Source: Lachnospiraceae bacterium
GTDB lineage: Bacteria > Bacillota > Clostridia > Lachnospirales > Lachnospiraceae
NCBI GenBank assembly: GCA_017455435.1
Contig: JAFTAU010000051.1
Location: 1-32,141, forward strand
Length of the DNA stretch: 32,141 nucleotides
Direction of reading: 5' to 3'
Part shown: piece by piece, positions 12,749 through 21,584 of the stretch
Layout of the letters: each line of letters opens with the position of its first letter
How positions within the stretch are numbered: the stretch's first letter is position 1
Made by a program: the position numbers and the translations under genes
The notes under the pieces: generated by a model
Databases searched by the model: none
What the model was told of the DNA's origin: nothing
The model's input: only the letters and a program-made list of their open reading frames with translations

Positions 12749-12877
12749 CTATATCCTCACACAGTTCATTCGACTTTTGTTATCCTGACAGGGTGCATCT
12801 ATTAAGCACAGCTCATATTTGCGCAGTGAATTAACGTGTTCATTATAAAGATAACTACCGAATATAACTGTAAGCAT
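12749..12877 (-). CDS. Possible small protein of unknown function
   Basis: This 42-residue reading frame (MLTVIFGSYLYNEHVNSLRK onwards) has AAAGGA 6-9 bases upstream. A longer form from 12952 (67 residues) lacks a clear ribosome site, although TATAAT-like bases precede it. The frame ends shortly before the terminator at 12674-12715. It has no similarity I can recognise and could be chance; the ribosome site and terminator are the only support. Confidence 0.3.
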   Translation of the reverse strand: MLTVIFGSYLYNEHVNSLRKYELCLIDAPCQDNKSRMNCVRI

Positions 12878-12980
12878 CGTTTTTCCTTTCCGGGCGCTGC
12901 CCTTTTTTCTCATTTCGTATCGGACTATATCACAGATTTGTCCGGCTGTCATTATACTTGTACTATAATTTTCAATTTCC

Positions 12981-14186
12981 TTATTTTCTCACCATATATT
13001 TTTTCATAATCTTTGCGCCGATTTTGTAGGGGAGGGGGCGGAGGGCTCTGTCGGCCTCTTTCAGTTTTGCTCTGATGGGAATCTCCTGCGGGCAGTGGGA
13101 CTCGCACTTTCCACAGCCGACGCAAAGCGTTGCGAAGGCGGGCTCGTTTCTGAGCGAATTGGTCTGGGCGTATTCCGAGCGCCCCGTCCATTTGCCATCC
13201 GAATACATGAGATTGTAATAGTAGAAAATGGTCGGTATGTCCACGCCTGCAGGACACGGCATACAGTAGCGGCAGCCTGTGCAGCCCACTTTTTCGGTTT
13301 CGGATATGATTTTCTTGATTTTTGAAATAAGCTCACGCTCTTCCGCTTCCATACAGCCGGCCTGCGAGGCGTCCGCTGCGGCGCAGTTTTCTTTAATCAT
13401 TTCAAGAGAATTCATACCTGACAGGACGCAGGTCACGCCGGGCTGGTCCCACAGCCACCTGAATGCCAGAGCCGCGGCTTTGCCGGTATCCGACAGTGTC
13501 AAGCCGCCATAAATTCCGCTGTCCGCGACGAGCTTCTTTGCCTTGACGGGCAGTTTGTCTACCAGCTTTCCGCCTCGAAGCGGTTCCATGATTATAACCG
13601 GAATCCCTTTTTCCTGTGCGGCCTCGAGACCTGCCCGTCCGGCCTGCGAGGTTTCGTCTACATAATTGTACTGAATCTGGCAGAAGTCCCAGTCAAAATC
13701 ATTCAGCGCCCTGACAAATCCGTCTGTGTTGCCATGATATGAAAATCCGATATTGCGGATGCGTCCGGACGTCTTTTGCGCGGCAATCCATTCTCCGATT
13801 CCGAGGCGTTTCAGCCTCTCCCACTGCGAAAAATCGGTGATATGGTGCATCAGATAATAATCCACGTAGCCGGTACGCAGGCGCCGCAGCTCCTCGTCAA
13901 AAAACTTGTCGATGTCTCCGGGCTTTTTGACCAGATACTGGGGAAGCTTTGTGGCGATATTAACCTTTTCGCGGATGCCGTTTTTCTCCAGAATCTGCCC
14001 GAGAGAGTCCTCGCTGCCGGGATAAAGATAGGCAGTATCGTAATAATTCACGCCGGCCTCGAATGCTGCCATGATCTCTTTTTCGGTCTTTTCGATGTCT
14101 ACACCGCCGTTCTTTCGTGAAAAGCGCATGCACCCGTAGCCGAGAATTGAAACCTTGTTTCCGGATTTATCGTTTCTGTAATTCAT
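12981..14186 (-). CDS. Aldo/keto reductase with ferredoxin-like Fe-S domain
   Basis: This 401-residue protein has an N-terminal AKR barrel. The catalytic tetrad residues are visible: Asp and Tyr in NYYDTAYLYPGSED (about residues 47-60), Lys in IATKLPQY, and His in YYLMHHITDF. The C-terminal region carries two cysteine clusters, CTGCRYCMPCPAG and CVGCGKCESHCP, each fit for a 4Fe-4S cluster. This architecture is widespread in anaerobic Clostridia; substrates are mostly unknown. It may couple carbonyl reduction to a low-potential electron carrier. The gene appears to be transcribed alone, downstream of the ptsI terminator. Confidence 0.9.
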   Translation of the reverse strand: MNYRNDKSGNKVSILGYGCMRFSRKNGGVDIEKTEKEIMAAFEAGVNYYDTAYLYPGSEDSLGQILEKNGIREKVNIATKLPQYLVKKPGDIDKFFDEELRRLRTGYVDYYLMHHITDFSQWERLKRLGIGEWIAAQKTSGRIRNIGFSYHGNTDGFVRALNDFDWDFCQIQYNYVDETSQAGRAGLEAAQEKGIPVIIMEPLRGGKLVDKLPVKAKKLVADSGIYGGLTLSDTGKAAALAFRWLWDQPGVTCVLSGMNSLEMIKENCAAADASQAGCMEAEERELISKIKKIISETEKVGCTGCRYCMPCPAGVDIPTIFYYYNLMYSDGKWTGRSEYAQTNSLRNEPAFATLCVGCGKCESHCPQEIPIRAKLKEADRALRPLPYKIGAKIMKKYMVRK

Positions 14187-14215
14187 ATCTGATGATATTT
14201 CCTGTTTTTATAATT

Positions 14216-14255
14216 AAAACCCCGATTGCCCTGTCAAATGAGAAACCGGGGTTTT
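14216..14255 (-). terminator. Terminator after ptsI
   Basis: AAAACCCCG (14216-14224) and CGGGGTTTT (14247-14255) form a strong hairpin with T-rich flanks. It lies between the ptsI stop and the aldo/keto reductase start and ends the leftward PTS operon. Confidence 0.85.
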
Positions 14256-14284
14256 GGATCAGCCGCATTATAACACAAAACGGG

Positions 14285-15964
14285 TTAAATTGTTATCTCG
14301 TCGCTCAAAAGGTCTGCTATCAGACGCTCTTTGCAGTCCGCCACGTTTGTTTCGCGAATCTTTTTGCGAAGCGGCAAAACAGATCTCGGCGAAACGCTGA
14401 GCTCGTCGATACCGATGGAAAGGAAGGTTTCGGTGAGCTCCAGATCCGCGCCGAGTTCTCCGCAGATTCCTACCCATGTGCCGTGCTTATGGGCATTGTC
14501 ACAGACCATCTTCAGCAGTCTGAGAACCGCAGGATGATGAGGATTGAAGAATCTTCCGAGGTCGGCGTTCTGTCTGTCACAGGCCAGCGTGTACTGGGTC
14601 AGATCGTTCGTTCCGCAGGAGAAAAAGTCCACTTCCTTTGCGAGTCTGTCGCTCATCACGGCGGCGGCGGGAGTCTCAATCATGATTCCCAGCTCAACAT
14701 CGTCGCTGTAAGGAATCCCCTCTTTGTCAAGCTCTTCCTTTACTCTGTCGCACATCTTGCGGGCTTCCTTTACCTCCCAGACGCTGGTGACCATGGGAAA
14801 CATTATTCCCAGCTTTCCATATGCGGAAGCGCGGTACAGCGCTCGTATCTGCGTGTGGAAAATCTCCGGCCTGTTAAGGCAAATCCTGAGAGCGCGGTTT
14901 CCGAGCGCGGGATTTTCTTCTTTAGGAAGATCGAAATAATCTATCTGCTTGTCGGCGCCGATATCCAGCGTGCGGATGATGACCTCTTTTCCTTCCATAT
15001 CGGAAAGAACCTTTTTGTATGCCTCAAACTGATAATCCTCGGAGGGATAATCGTCACAGTTCAGATACAAAAACTCGCTGCGGAACAGTCCGATACCGCC
15101 GCCGTCGTTTGAAAGAACGGCGGGTACGTCGTCCGGGCTGCCGATATTGCAGTAAACACGAATGCTCTGTCCGTCCTTCGTTTCATTGGAAAGGCCTTTG
15201 AGTTCTTCGAGGAGCGCTCTGTTTTTCTTTTGCTCTTCGAGCTTTTGCTCATAACGCTCGCGGGTGGGCTCGTCCGCGTCAACAACGATGTTGCCGTTGG
15301 AGCCGTCTATAATAACCTCTCTGCCTTCATATTCAGCTTTAAGCTTGTCTCCCACGCCGATGATGGCTGGAATACCCATAGTGCGGGCAAGGATGGCTGT
15401 ATGGCTGGAGCCGCTGCCGCCCTCGGTGACAAAGCCAAGGATTTTGCCCTTGTCAAGCTGGACGGTCTCGCTGGGAGCCAGATCGTCAGCCGCCAGAATT
15501 ACGGGAACAGGTGAATCGATGCCTCCTGACACGGCTCCGGTCAGAACCGAAATAATGCGGTCCGAGACATCCTTTACGTCGGCGGCTCTCGCCTGGAAAT
15601 ATGCGTCGTCCATGGCGGCAAACATATCAGCAAATTGTGCGGCGGTGTCAGTAACCGCGGCCTCGGCATTGAGTCCGGAGCCCTTTATCGCCTCCTCTAT
15701 GGCCTCTTCATATTCCATGTCTTCCGCCATAAGCTGATGGGTCTCAAAAAGCAGCGCGGCTTCGTCGCCGGCTTCTTCTCTGGCCTTTTCGGCAAGAACG
15801 CCGAGCTGCTCAATGGCCTTCTGCTGCGCTTCTTTGAAGCGTGCCCATTCCGCGTCTTTATCCTCTACCTCATAGCGGCGGATGGTGCTTTTTACGCGTC
15901 TGTAATAGTAGAGCGGTCCGATTGCGACGCCGATGGAAACGCCTTTTCCCTGAATGGAAATCAT
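14285..15964 (-). CDS. ptsI: PTS enzyme I (phosphoenolpyruvate-protein phosphotransferase)
   Basis: This 559-residue cytoplasmic kinase transfers phosphate from phosphoenolpyruvate to HPr, starting all PTS sugar uptake. The active-site His is residue 188 in GGSGSSHTAILAR. The C-terminal PEP-binding barrel shows FRSEFLYLN, GIMFPMV, GIMIETPAA, FFSCGTNDLTQYTLACDRQN and GICGELGAD. Length is near the usual 570. It is the last gene of the EIIBCA-ptsH-ptsI operon, 72 bases after ptsH with a weak hairpin in between. Placement next to a sugar-specific EII gene is less usual than a stand-alone ptsHI pair. Confidence 0.95.
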   Translation of the reverse strand: MISIQGKGVSIGVAIGPLYYYRRVKSTIRRYEVEDKDAEWARFKEAQQKAIEQLGVLAEKAREEAGDEAALLFETHQLMAEDMEYEEAIEEAIKGSGLNAEAAVTDTAAQFADMFAAMDDAYFQARAADVKDVSDRIISVLTGAVSGGIDSPVPVILAADDLAPSETVQLDKGKILGFVTEGGSGSSHTAILARTMGIPAIIGVGDKLKAEYEGREVIIDGSNGNIVVDADEPTRERYEQKLEEQKKNRALLEELKGLSNETKDGQSIRVYCNIGSPDDVPAVLSNDGGGIGLFRSEFLYLNCDDYPSEDYQFEAYKKVLSDMEGKEVIIRTLDIGADKQIDYFDLPKEENPALGNRALRICLNRPEIFHTQIRALYRASAYGKLGIMFPMVTSVWEVKEARKMCDRVKEELDKEGIPYSDDVELGIMIETPAAAVMSDRLAKEVDFFSCGTNDLTQYTLACDRQNADLGRFFNPHHPAVLRLLKMVCDNAHKHGTWVGICGELGADLELTETFLSIGIDELSVSPRSVLPLRKKIRETNVADCKERLIADLLSDEITI

Positions 15965-15995
15965 ATTTAATCCTCCGAATAGAAAATAGAAAACA

Positions 15996-16021
15996 GACGG
16001 TCGTCATTTTCGGCAACCGTC
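15996..16021 (-). terminator. Intercistronic hairpin between ptsH and ptsI
   Basis: On the minus strand GACGGT (16016-16021) pairs with ACCGTC (15996-16001), followed by a T-rich stretch. It could be a partial terminator or mRNA-processing hairpin that lowers ptsI relative to ptsH. Confidence 0.4.
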
Positions 16022-16036
16022 CGTTTTGTGTTTTGT

Positions 16037-16294
16037 TTACAGATTTGCTTTGAAGAAAGCTTCGATTTCGGCTGCGGCCGTTTCTTCGTCTGCGCCTTCA
16101 ACGGTGACCTTTACGGTGTCGCCCTGCTTGATTCCCATTCCCATGAGAGCCATAAGCTTCAGCGCGTTGACCGATTTTTCACCCTTGATAACCGTCACGA
16201 CGGAGCTGTACTTTTTGATTTCTTTTACCAGAATTCCGGCGGGGCGGGCATGGATGCCCACAGGGTCGGTAATGGTGTAACTAAATTCTTTCAT
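16037..16294 (-). CDS. ptsH: Phosphocarrier protein HPr (Lys at position 46)
   Basis: This 85-residue carrier takes phosphate from enzyme I on His15 (GIHARPAG) and hands it to the IIA domain. ATG 16294 (MKEFSYTI) has AGGAGGG about 10 bases upstream; the reading from 16336 would overlap the EII gene. Length and fold pattern match HPr. Residue 46, Ser in the regulated HPr of Bacillota and the target of HPr kinase, is Lys here (VNALKLMALM). So this HPr should not take part in Ser46-dependent CcpA repression. It sits between the EIIBCA gene and ptsI. Confidence 0.95.
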   Translation of the reverse strand: MKEFSYTITDPVGIHARPAGILVKEIKKYSSVVTVIKGEKSVNALKLMALMGMGIKQGDTVKVTVEGADEETAAAEIEAFFKANL

Positions 16295-16316
16295 AATATA
16301 TTGTCCCTCCTGATTA

Positions 16317-18164
16317 TTATTTGAGTCCGCATTCAACGTCTTCGAAATCGTCGGAGTTGGTAAGCAGAACCGCTACCGTGTCGCTGTAACCCGCCGCTTT
16401 GATTTTCTCTCTGTCGAAACGAATCAGCGGCTGTCCGGCCTTTACAGCATCGCCCTCAGCCACGAGGCACTCGAAGCCGTCGCCGTTCATATTGACGGTA
16501 TCGACACCGACGTGAATGAGCATTTCCATTCCGTTTGCCTCAACGCCGACGGCGTGATGGCTCTCGGCTACGGAGGTAACGGTTCCGTCAAAAGGCGCCG
16601 TCACCACTTCGTCCTCAGGCTCGATTCCTACGCCGTCACCAAGAACGCCCGATGCAAATGTCTCGTCCGGAATGCTCTCTCTGGCGATAACGTTTCCTTT
16701 TACAGGCTGCAGAACCTCTCCTGCCGAGCAGCGGATTACGCTCTTTGCGGTAATCTCGCCGACCTCGACGGCGGCTCCGTCTGTTTCAACTACGGCCTTT
16801 TCTTCGGGTTTTTCTTCTTTCCAGATGAACCAGGTCAGAACAAAAGCAACGCCCGCAGAAATCAGCATTTCAACAATGTACAGCAGCGTGTTGTTTACAG
16901 CGGGAAGAGCCGGGATACCGGTAACTCCGTAAACGGGAGCACCAAGACCGAACAGAGCGCCGAAGAACGCGCCGACAGCGCCGCCTATCATGCCGCAGAT
17001 AAAGGGCTTCATAAAGCGGAGGTTGATACCGAATATGGCAGGCTCCGTAATTCCCAGTGAAGCCGAAAGAGACGACGGCAGAGCGACGGATTTTGTCTTT
17101 TTGTTTTTGACTTTTATAGCTACAGCAAGGCAGGCACCGAACTGTGCAATGTTTGCTGCCGTAGCGATGGGCATCCACGTATTGAGTCCGGTGTTTGCAA
17201 TCATGCCGGCCTCAATGACGTTGTACATATGGTGGAGACCCATAACAACGGTGAGTGGATAGATTGCGCCCATAACCACCGCGCCAATGAGCGAGCCCGC
17301 GAGCCATTCCGCTCCGGCCAGAACCCATGTCTCAAGCTGAGCAAAGATGGGGCCGATGATGGTGAATGTTACAAATCCGGTAATAAGAACTGTTACAAGA
17401 GGCGTAACAAAGAGGTCTATCATCTCCGGAACCACTTTGTGCAGCAGCTTTTCGAGATGTGACATGAGGTATACCGCCAGTATGACAGGTATTACATGTC
17501 CCTGATAACCCACCTGCTGAACGTTAAAGAAGAACAGGTGCCAGGTGGGGATTTCTTCCAGTCCGGCGACATTCCACGCGTTTATCAGTGCGGGGTGTAC
17601 CATCAAAAGTCCGATGACGGCACCAAGGAAAATGTTTCCGCCGAATACCTTTGCCGCTGAAACGGCTACCAGAACGGGAAGCAGTGCGAAAGCGGTATTG
17701 GCTATCAGATCAAGGAAGCTGTACCAGTCGCTGTTTCCGAAGGCGGGCCAGAATTTCGGGATGGCCTCTATGATACCCATCATCAGGCCGGACGCCACAA
17801 TGGCCGGCAGAATGGGAACGAAAATGTCGCCCGGTGTTTTGAGAATCTTTTTCCACAGAGGCATCTTGGATGCCGCCGCGGCCTTTACGTCAGCCTTTGT
17901 CGCGGCCGATACGCCGGTAACAGCGAGAAACTCGTCGTATACTTTGTTTACAGTGCCGGTGCCGATAATGAGCTGGAGCTGTCCGTTTGATTCGAACATG
18001 CCCTTTACGCCGTCAACGTTTTCGAGCGCCGCTTTATTTACCTTACTGTTATCTGCGATAACGAGACGAAGGCGTGTGGCGCAATGCGCAGCGCTGATGA
18101 CATTTGCTCCGCCGCCGATATTGGCGGATATTTCTTCAGCCCACTTTCTGTAATCAAGTGCCAT
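16317..18164 (-). CDS. scrA: PTS sucrose-type EIIBCA transporter
   Basis: This 615-residue membrane permease takes up and phosphorylates a sugar. The domains are IIB (residues about 1-85, with phosphoryl-accepting Cys28 in HCATRLRL), IIC (about 105-455, about ten membrane helices, with GYQGHVIPV, MGLHHMYNVIE and LGITEPAIFG), and IIA of the glucose type (about 475-615, with His in MLIHVGVDTV). The IIB/IIC sequence follows the sucrose subfamily of the glucose superfamily, so the likely product is sucrose-6-phosphate; trehalose or beta-glucosides are alternatives. AGGAGG precedes the start. It has its own promoter and leads ptsH and ptsI. Confidence 0.9.
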   Translation of the reverse strand: MALDYRKWAEEISANIGGGANVISAAHCATRLRLVIADNSKVNKAALENVDGVKGMFESNGQLQLIIGTGTVNKVYDEFLAVTGVSAATKADVKAAAASKMPLWKKILKTPGDIFVPILPAIVASGLMMGIIEAIPKFWPAFGNSDWYSFLDLIANTAFALLPVLVAVSAAKVFGGNIFLGAVIGLLMVHPALINAWNVAGLEEIPTWHLFFFNVQQVGYQGHVIPVILAVYLMSHLEKLLHKVVPEMIDLFVTPLVTVLITGFVTFTIIGPIFAQLETWVLAGAEWLAGSLIGAVVMGAIYPLTVVMGLHHMYNVIEAGMIANTGLNTWMPIATAANIAQFGACLAVAIKVKNKKTKSVALPSSLSASLGITEPAIFGINLRFMKPFICGMIGGAVGAFFGALFGLGAPVYGVTGIPALPAVNNTLLYIVEMLISAGVAFVLTWFIWKEEKPEEKAVVETDGAAVEVGEITAKSVIRCSAGEVLQPVKGNVIARESIPDETFASGVLGDGVGIEPEDEVVTAPFDGTVTSVAESHHAVGVEANGMEMLIHVGVDTVNMNGDGFECLVAEGDAVKAGQPLIRFDREKIKAAGYSDTVAVLLTNSDDFEDVECGLK

Positions 18165-18187
18165 AAGTAATCCTCCTCTTCTTTCCT

Positions 18188-18201
18188 GTTAGTTTACTAA
18201 C
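18188..18201. promoter_or_regulatory. Palindromic operator candidate before the EIIBCA gene
   Basis: GTTAGT and ACTAAC arms with two bases between lie in the leader of the EIIBCA transcript, just below the -10 box. The size fits a LacI- or GntR-type regulator site; no regulator gene is in the neighbourhood. Confidence 0.4.
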
Positions 18202-18213
18202 ATAAGATGATTC

Positions 18214-18242
18214 ATTATACAATGATTTGTTAAAACAGTAAA
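18214..18242 (-). promoter_or_regulatory. Promoter of the EIIBCA-ptsH-ptsI operon
   Basis: On the minus strand TTTACT (18237-18242), 17 bases and a perfect TATAAT (18214-18219). The -35 box lies inside the last codons of the upstream HAD gene. Confidence 0.75.
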
Positions 18243-19078
18243 CAAACTTTTTCGTCAATTAGCCCCGCCAGCTCAAAGCCTTTTTCGAGGCCGTCGCGGT
18301 CTACGGGGGGGCAGACGATGTCACTGATTTTTTTGAGAGCCTCGCTGCCGTTTTCCATGCAGACGCCGCAGCCGACCGTTTCTATCATCTCCAGATCGTT
18401 CATGCTGTCGCCGAAACCCACTGTATCGGAAATGTCAAAGCCCAGCGCCGCGGCCACCTGCCTGACGCCCGTGCCCTTGTCAAAGCTCTTTGTCATCATC
18501 TCTCCGTTTATGCATCCGGCCTGTGCCATATCCTGGATGACAAAATGATACCCGTCGCCCATTTCTTTTATGACGGGATCAAGCTGCGCTCTTTCAGCGC
18601 ATATCAGTACTATCTTGTAAATCGGTCTTCCATCGTATTCGCTCATGGGACGGATGCCCAGATTTGATTCGATGGCTTTTCTCCAGCGGATCAGCTCGCT
18701 GTTTCCGCCGCTGATTTTTCCCATGAATTCGGCGATCTGCTCGTCACCGAAGGTTGCGTCCTTTGCCTCGATGGTGCGGTACACACCCGCTTTTTCGAGA
18801 AGCTTCATTGCTTTTTTGAAATCTCCCTCGTCCATCGGGCAGTCAAAAAGGACCTTTTCTCCACAGAAAACATATCCGCCGCCGCTCGCAACCGCGCCGT
18901 CAAAGCCGTATTTCATAAGCGGCGAGAGCATATCGGGATTTCTGCCGGAGCAGAGAAAAACCTTGTGGCCTTTTTTCTGCGCGGCGCTGACAGCATCGAG
19001 GGCGCTCTTTGGCGGCTCGTTGCTGCCGGGCAGAGTGAGCGTTCCGTCAATATCCAGGAAAATCAGTTTTTTATTCAT
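18230..19078 (-). CDS. HAD-superfamily sugar phosphatase (Cof type)
   Basis: This 282-residue cytoplasmic hydrolase has motif I FLDIDGTL (nucleophile Asp9, acid Asp11), motif II SGRNP, a large C2 cap (about residues 85-190), and motif IV GFGDSMNDLEMI for magnesium. Cof-type proteins hydrolyse small phosphorylated metabolites. It begins 12 bases after the GH13 gene, behind GGAGA, and precedes the sucrose PTS. A role as sucrose-6-phosphate or fructose-phosphate phosphatase feeding the GH13 enzyme is attractive, but only inferred from context. Confidence 0.85.
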   Translation of the reverse strand: MNKKLIFLDIDGTLTLPGSNEPPKSALDAVSAAQKKGHKVFLCSGRNPDMLSPLMKYGFDGAVASGGGYVFCGEKVLFDCPMDEGDFKKAMKLLEKAGVYRTIEAKDATFGDEQIAEFMGKISGGNSELIRWRKAIESNLGIRPMSEYDGRPIYKIVLICAERAQLDPVIKEMGDGYHFVIQDMAQAGCINGEMMTKSFDKGTGVRQVAAALGFDISDTVGFGDSMNDLEMIETVGCGVCMENGSEALKKISDIVCPPVDRDGLEKGFELAGLIDEKVCLLF

Positions 19079-19090
19079 AAATGTCTCCGA

Positions 19091-20938
19091 TCAGTATTTT
19101 TTACGCAGCCACGCAAAGCCACCTGCGGGAAGCTCGAGGCTGTCGGCGTCAGTTTTTTCTCCGGTAAAAAGATTCTCGTAAGTCTCTTTTTCGCCGGGGC
19201 TGAAAGTCTCCGCGCCATCGCCGAAGTTGAAAAAGGCGAGCAGTTTTTCTCCCTCATAGTATCTGCCCATTCCGAAGACGGCAGGATTTTGGGTGTCAAT
19301 GACCCAGGTGTCGGCTCTGTTATCGAACACACCCATGCCCTTTCTCTTGTCCGAAAGAGCGCTGAGAGCGGAAAACAGCCTGTTTTCGATGGTTCCGTCT
19401 GCAAGGCGCAGCGCCGCTTTTTCCCGGTCAAACAAACCTCTGTGTATATATCTGCTGTCGGGAGCTTTTTCGGGGTCAGCGGTGTATGAATAATCATTTT
19501 CCTGCCCGATCTCGTCTCCGCTGTATAGCACAGGGATTCCGCTGAGAGTAAAGACCAGGGCGTGAAGCATGATATCGCGTCTGACAGCTGTTTCAATAAG
19601 CTCCTTATTTCCCGCTTTTCTCGCGCTTTCTATGCCGCAAAGACTTGCCGCCGTGCCGCAGAGCCTTGCGTCCATCAGGCGCGGATCGTCGTTATAGAGT
19701 TCTCCTCTCGAAAAGCTGCCCTGCCATTTGCCGGTGAAAAAATCATTGAGATATTTTTTGTGAGGTATCTCCTGCATTCCGAAGCAGCTGAGATAGCCGT
19801 AATCAAGACCCCAGCCGATGTCATCGTGGCAGCGGATATAATTCAGAAAAACATATTCTTTTGGGAGGGCAAAAACGCGGCCGAGCTGGTGCGACAGCAG
19901 GCGTGCGTCACGAACCGCGACTGAGTGCCAGATAGTAGCCATCGTGGTAACGTTGTAGAGCATGTGGCACTCCGGCTTTTCGCGGGTGCCGAAATACGGC
20001 GCAACCTTATCAGGCTCCATCACAACCTCTCCGAGAAGCAGGGTGCCGGGGCAGACGATTTCGCAGACAATGCGCAGCATCCGCACTAGAGTGTGAACCT
20101 GCGGCAGATTGCGGCAGTTTGTGCCGAGCGACTTCCAGATATAGGGAACGGCGTCGAGACGCATGACGTCCACACCGCGGTTGCACAGATACAGCATTGT
20201 CTCCGTCATATCGTTGAAAACGGTGGGATTGGCGTAATTCAGATCCCACTGATACGGATAAAACGTGGTCATCACGTATTTTCCCGCTTCTTCGCACCAG
20301 GAAAAATTACCCGGCGCCGTCACAGGGAAAACCTGCGGAACCATGCTGTCATATATATCGGGGATTGTTTTGTCGTCAAAGAAAAAGTATCTGTCCTGGA
20401 ATTCTTTTTTGCCCGCCCTCGCGAGCCTTGCCCACTCGTGATCCTCGCTCGTGTGATTGAGGGTAAAATCAAGGCAGACGGCGATTCCGTCCAGATGGCA
20501 GCTTTCGCAGAGGCGTTCCAGATCCTCCATTGTTCCGAGCTCCGGCTTTACCCTGCGGTAATCGCTGACCGCGTATCCGCCGTCGCTTCTGTCCTTAGGA
20601 CTTTCCAGAAGAGGCATAAGATGAATATAATTCACGCCGCATTCCGCGATATAGTCCAGATTATTTTCCACTCCGCGAAGATTTCCGGCAAAGCAGTCCG
20701 TATAGAGCTGCATGCCGCAGAGCGCGTGTCCCAGATACCACTCCGGATTCTTTTCTCTTTCGGCGTCGAGCGTCCGTAAAGATGCGGGTCTTTCCTCCCA
20801 CATCCTCCGGAGCATACCGGCAAAATAATTCCACGCGTTTACGTCATTATTATAAAGCTCGCAGTAGAGCCATTTCAGCTCGCCTTCGTGTTTTTTAAAC
20901 CGTTCCGAAAACGCGTCTTCCTTCTTTCTCTGTTTCAT
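19091..20938 (-). CDS. GH13 family sucrose-active enzyme (amylosucrase-like)
   Basis: This 615-residue enzyme follows the amylosucrase subfamily (GH13_4): an N-terminal helical domain (about 1-70), the (beta/alpha)8 barrel, and a C-terminal beta domain. Landmarks are SDGGYAVSDYR with Asp119, the nucleophile Asp262 in MRLDAVPYIWK, the acid/base Glu304 in LLGEVVMEP, and the transition-state Asp372 in RCHDDIGWG. Related enzymes split sucrose, releasing fructose and transferring or hydrolysing glucose. There is no signal peptide, so it works inside the cell on imported sugar. It starts 6 bases after hrb with a weak ribosome site and is followed by the HAD gene. Confidence 0.85.
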   Translation of the reverse strand: MKQRKKEDAFSERFKKHEGELKWLYCELYNNDVNAWNYFAGMLRRMWEERPASLRTLDAEREKNPEWYLGHALCGMQLYTDCFAGNLRGVENNLDYIAECGVNYIHLMPLLESPKDRSDGGYAVSDYRRVKPELGTMEDLERLCESCHLDGIAVCLDFTLNHTSEDHEWARLARAGKKEFQDRYFFFDDKTIPDIYDSMVPQVFPVTAPGNFSWCEEAGKYVMTTFYPYQWDLNYANPTVFNDMTETMLYLCNRGVDVMRLDAVPYIWKSLGTNCRNLPQVHTLVRMLRIVCEIVCPGTLLLGEVVMEPDKVAPYFGTREKPECHMLYNVTTMATIWHSVAVRDARLLSHQLGRVFALPKEYVFLNYIRCHDDIGWGLDYGYLSCFGMQEIPHKKYLNDFFTGKWQGSFSRGELYNDDPRLMDARLCGTAASLCGIESARKAGNKELIETAVRRDIMLHALVFTLSGIPVLYSGDEIGQENDYSYTADPEKAPDSRYIHRGLFDREKAALRLADGTIENRLFSALSALSDKRKGMGVFDNRADTWVIDTQNPAVFGMGRYYEGEKLLAFFNFGDGAETFSPGEKETYENLFTGEKTDADSLELPAGGFAWLRKKY

Positions 20939-20944
20939 TGCTTT

Positions 20945-21562
20945 TTAGATATATATTTTTTCAAAATCGGATGCGGGGTGCTTGCACCACGGGCAAATGA
21001 AATCTTCGGGAAGCTCTTCGCCCTCATAGATATAGCCGCAGATTTTGCAGCGCCAGGCGGGCTTTCCTTCCTGTTTGGCGGGAGCAGCCTGCTCTTTGAT
21101 ATTATTCTGATAGTATTCGTAAGTTGCCGAAGATGCGTCCGAAAGCACTTCCATATCCGTGACGTCGCAGATAAACAGGGTGTGCGTGCCGAGATCCGTC
21201 ATGGAAATCACCTCGCCGGAGATATAGGCATTGGTTCCCTTCGTGACGTATGCAAGACCGTTCGCGGAAACCGCGTAATCGGCGAAATCACTGAATTTGT
21301 CAACGTCTCTGCCTGACTGGAAGCCGAAATGCTTGAACAGATCGAATTTTGCCTCCTCGCTGATAATAGAGATATTGAATTTTTTCGTCTCGCAGAGCAT
21401 ATCGTGGGTATAGTTTGCCTTATTGACGGCAAAAGCTATGCGGTTTGGCTCGACCGTGACCTGAATAGCGGTGTTCGTGATGCAGCCGTTGTGCTTGTCT
21501 CCGAGTTTCGCAGTAAGTACAAAAAGCCCGTATGAGAGCTTGAACATTGCCTTGTTGTCCAT
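20945..21562 (-). CDS. hrb: Flavin reductase-rubredoxin fusion (high-molecular-weight rubredoxin)
   Basis: This 205-residue redox protein has an N-terminal FMN-binding flavin-reductase domain (about 1-150, with FKLSYGLFVLTAK and GCITNTAIQVT) joined by a Pro/Ala/Lys linker to a C-terminal rubredoxin (WRCKICGYIYEGEELPEDF, then CPWCKH), with four iron-binding Cys. In anaerobes such proteins carry electrons to flavodiiron proteins that remove oxygen or nitric oxide. The start has GGAGGT upstream. It is the first gene before GH13 and HAD, but may be regulated for stress. Confidence 0.95.
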   Translation of the reverse strand: MDNKAMFKLSYGLFVLTAKLGDKHNGCITNTAIQVTVEPNRIAFAVNKANYTHDMLCETKKFNISIISEEAKFDLFKHFGFQSGRDVDKFSDFADYAVSANGLAYVTKGTNAYISGEVISMTDLGTHTLFICDVTDMEVLSDASSATYEYYQNNIKEQAAPAKQEGKPAWRCKICGYIYEGEELPEDFICPWCKHPASDFEKIYI

Positions 21563-21584
21563 AATTACCTCCGGTGTTTAAGAT

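Noticed and set aside
14117-15112. Long plus-strand frame of 331 codons
   Set aside because: It is a shadow of ptsI and the intergenic terminator on the other strand; ptsI is certain from its motifs.
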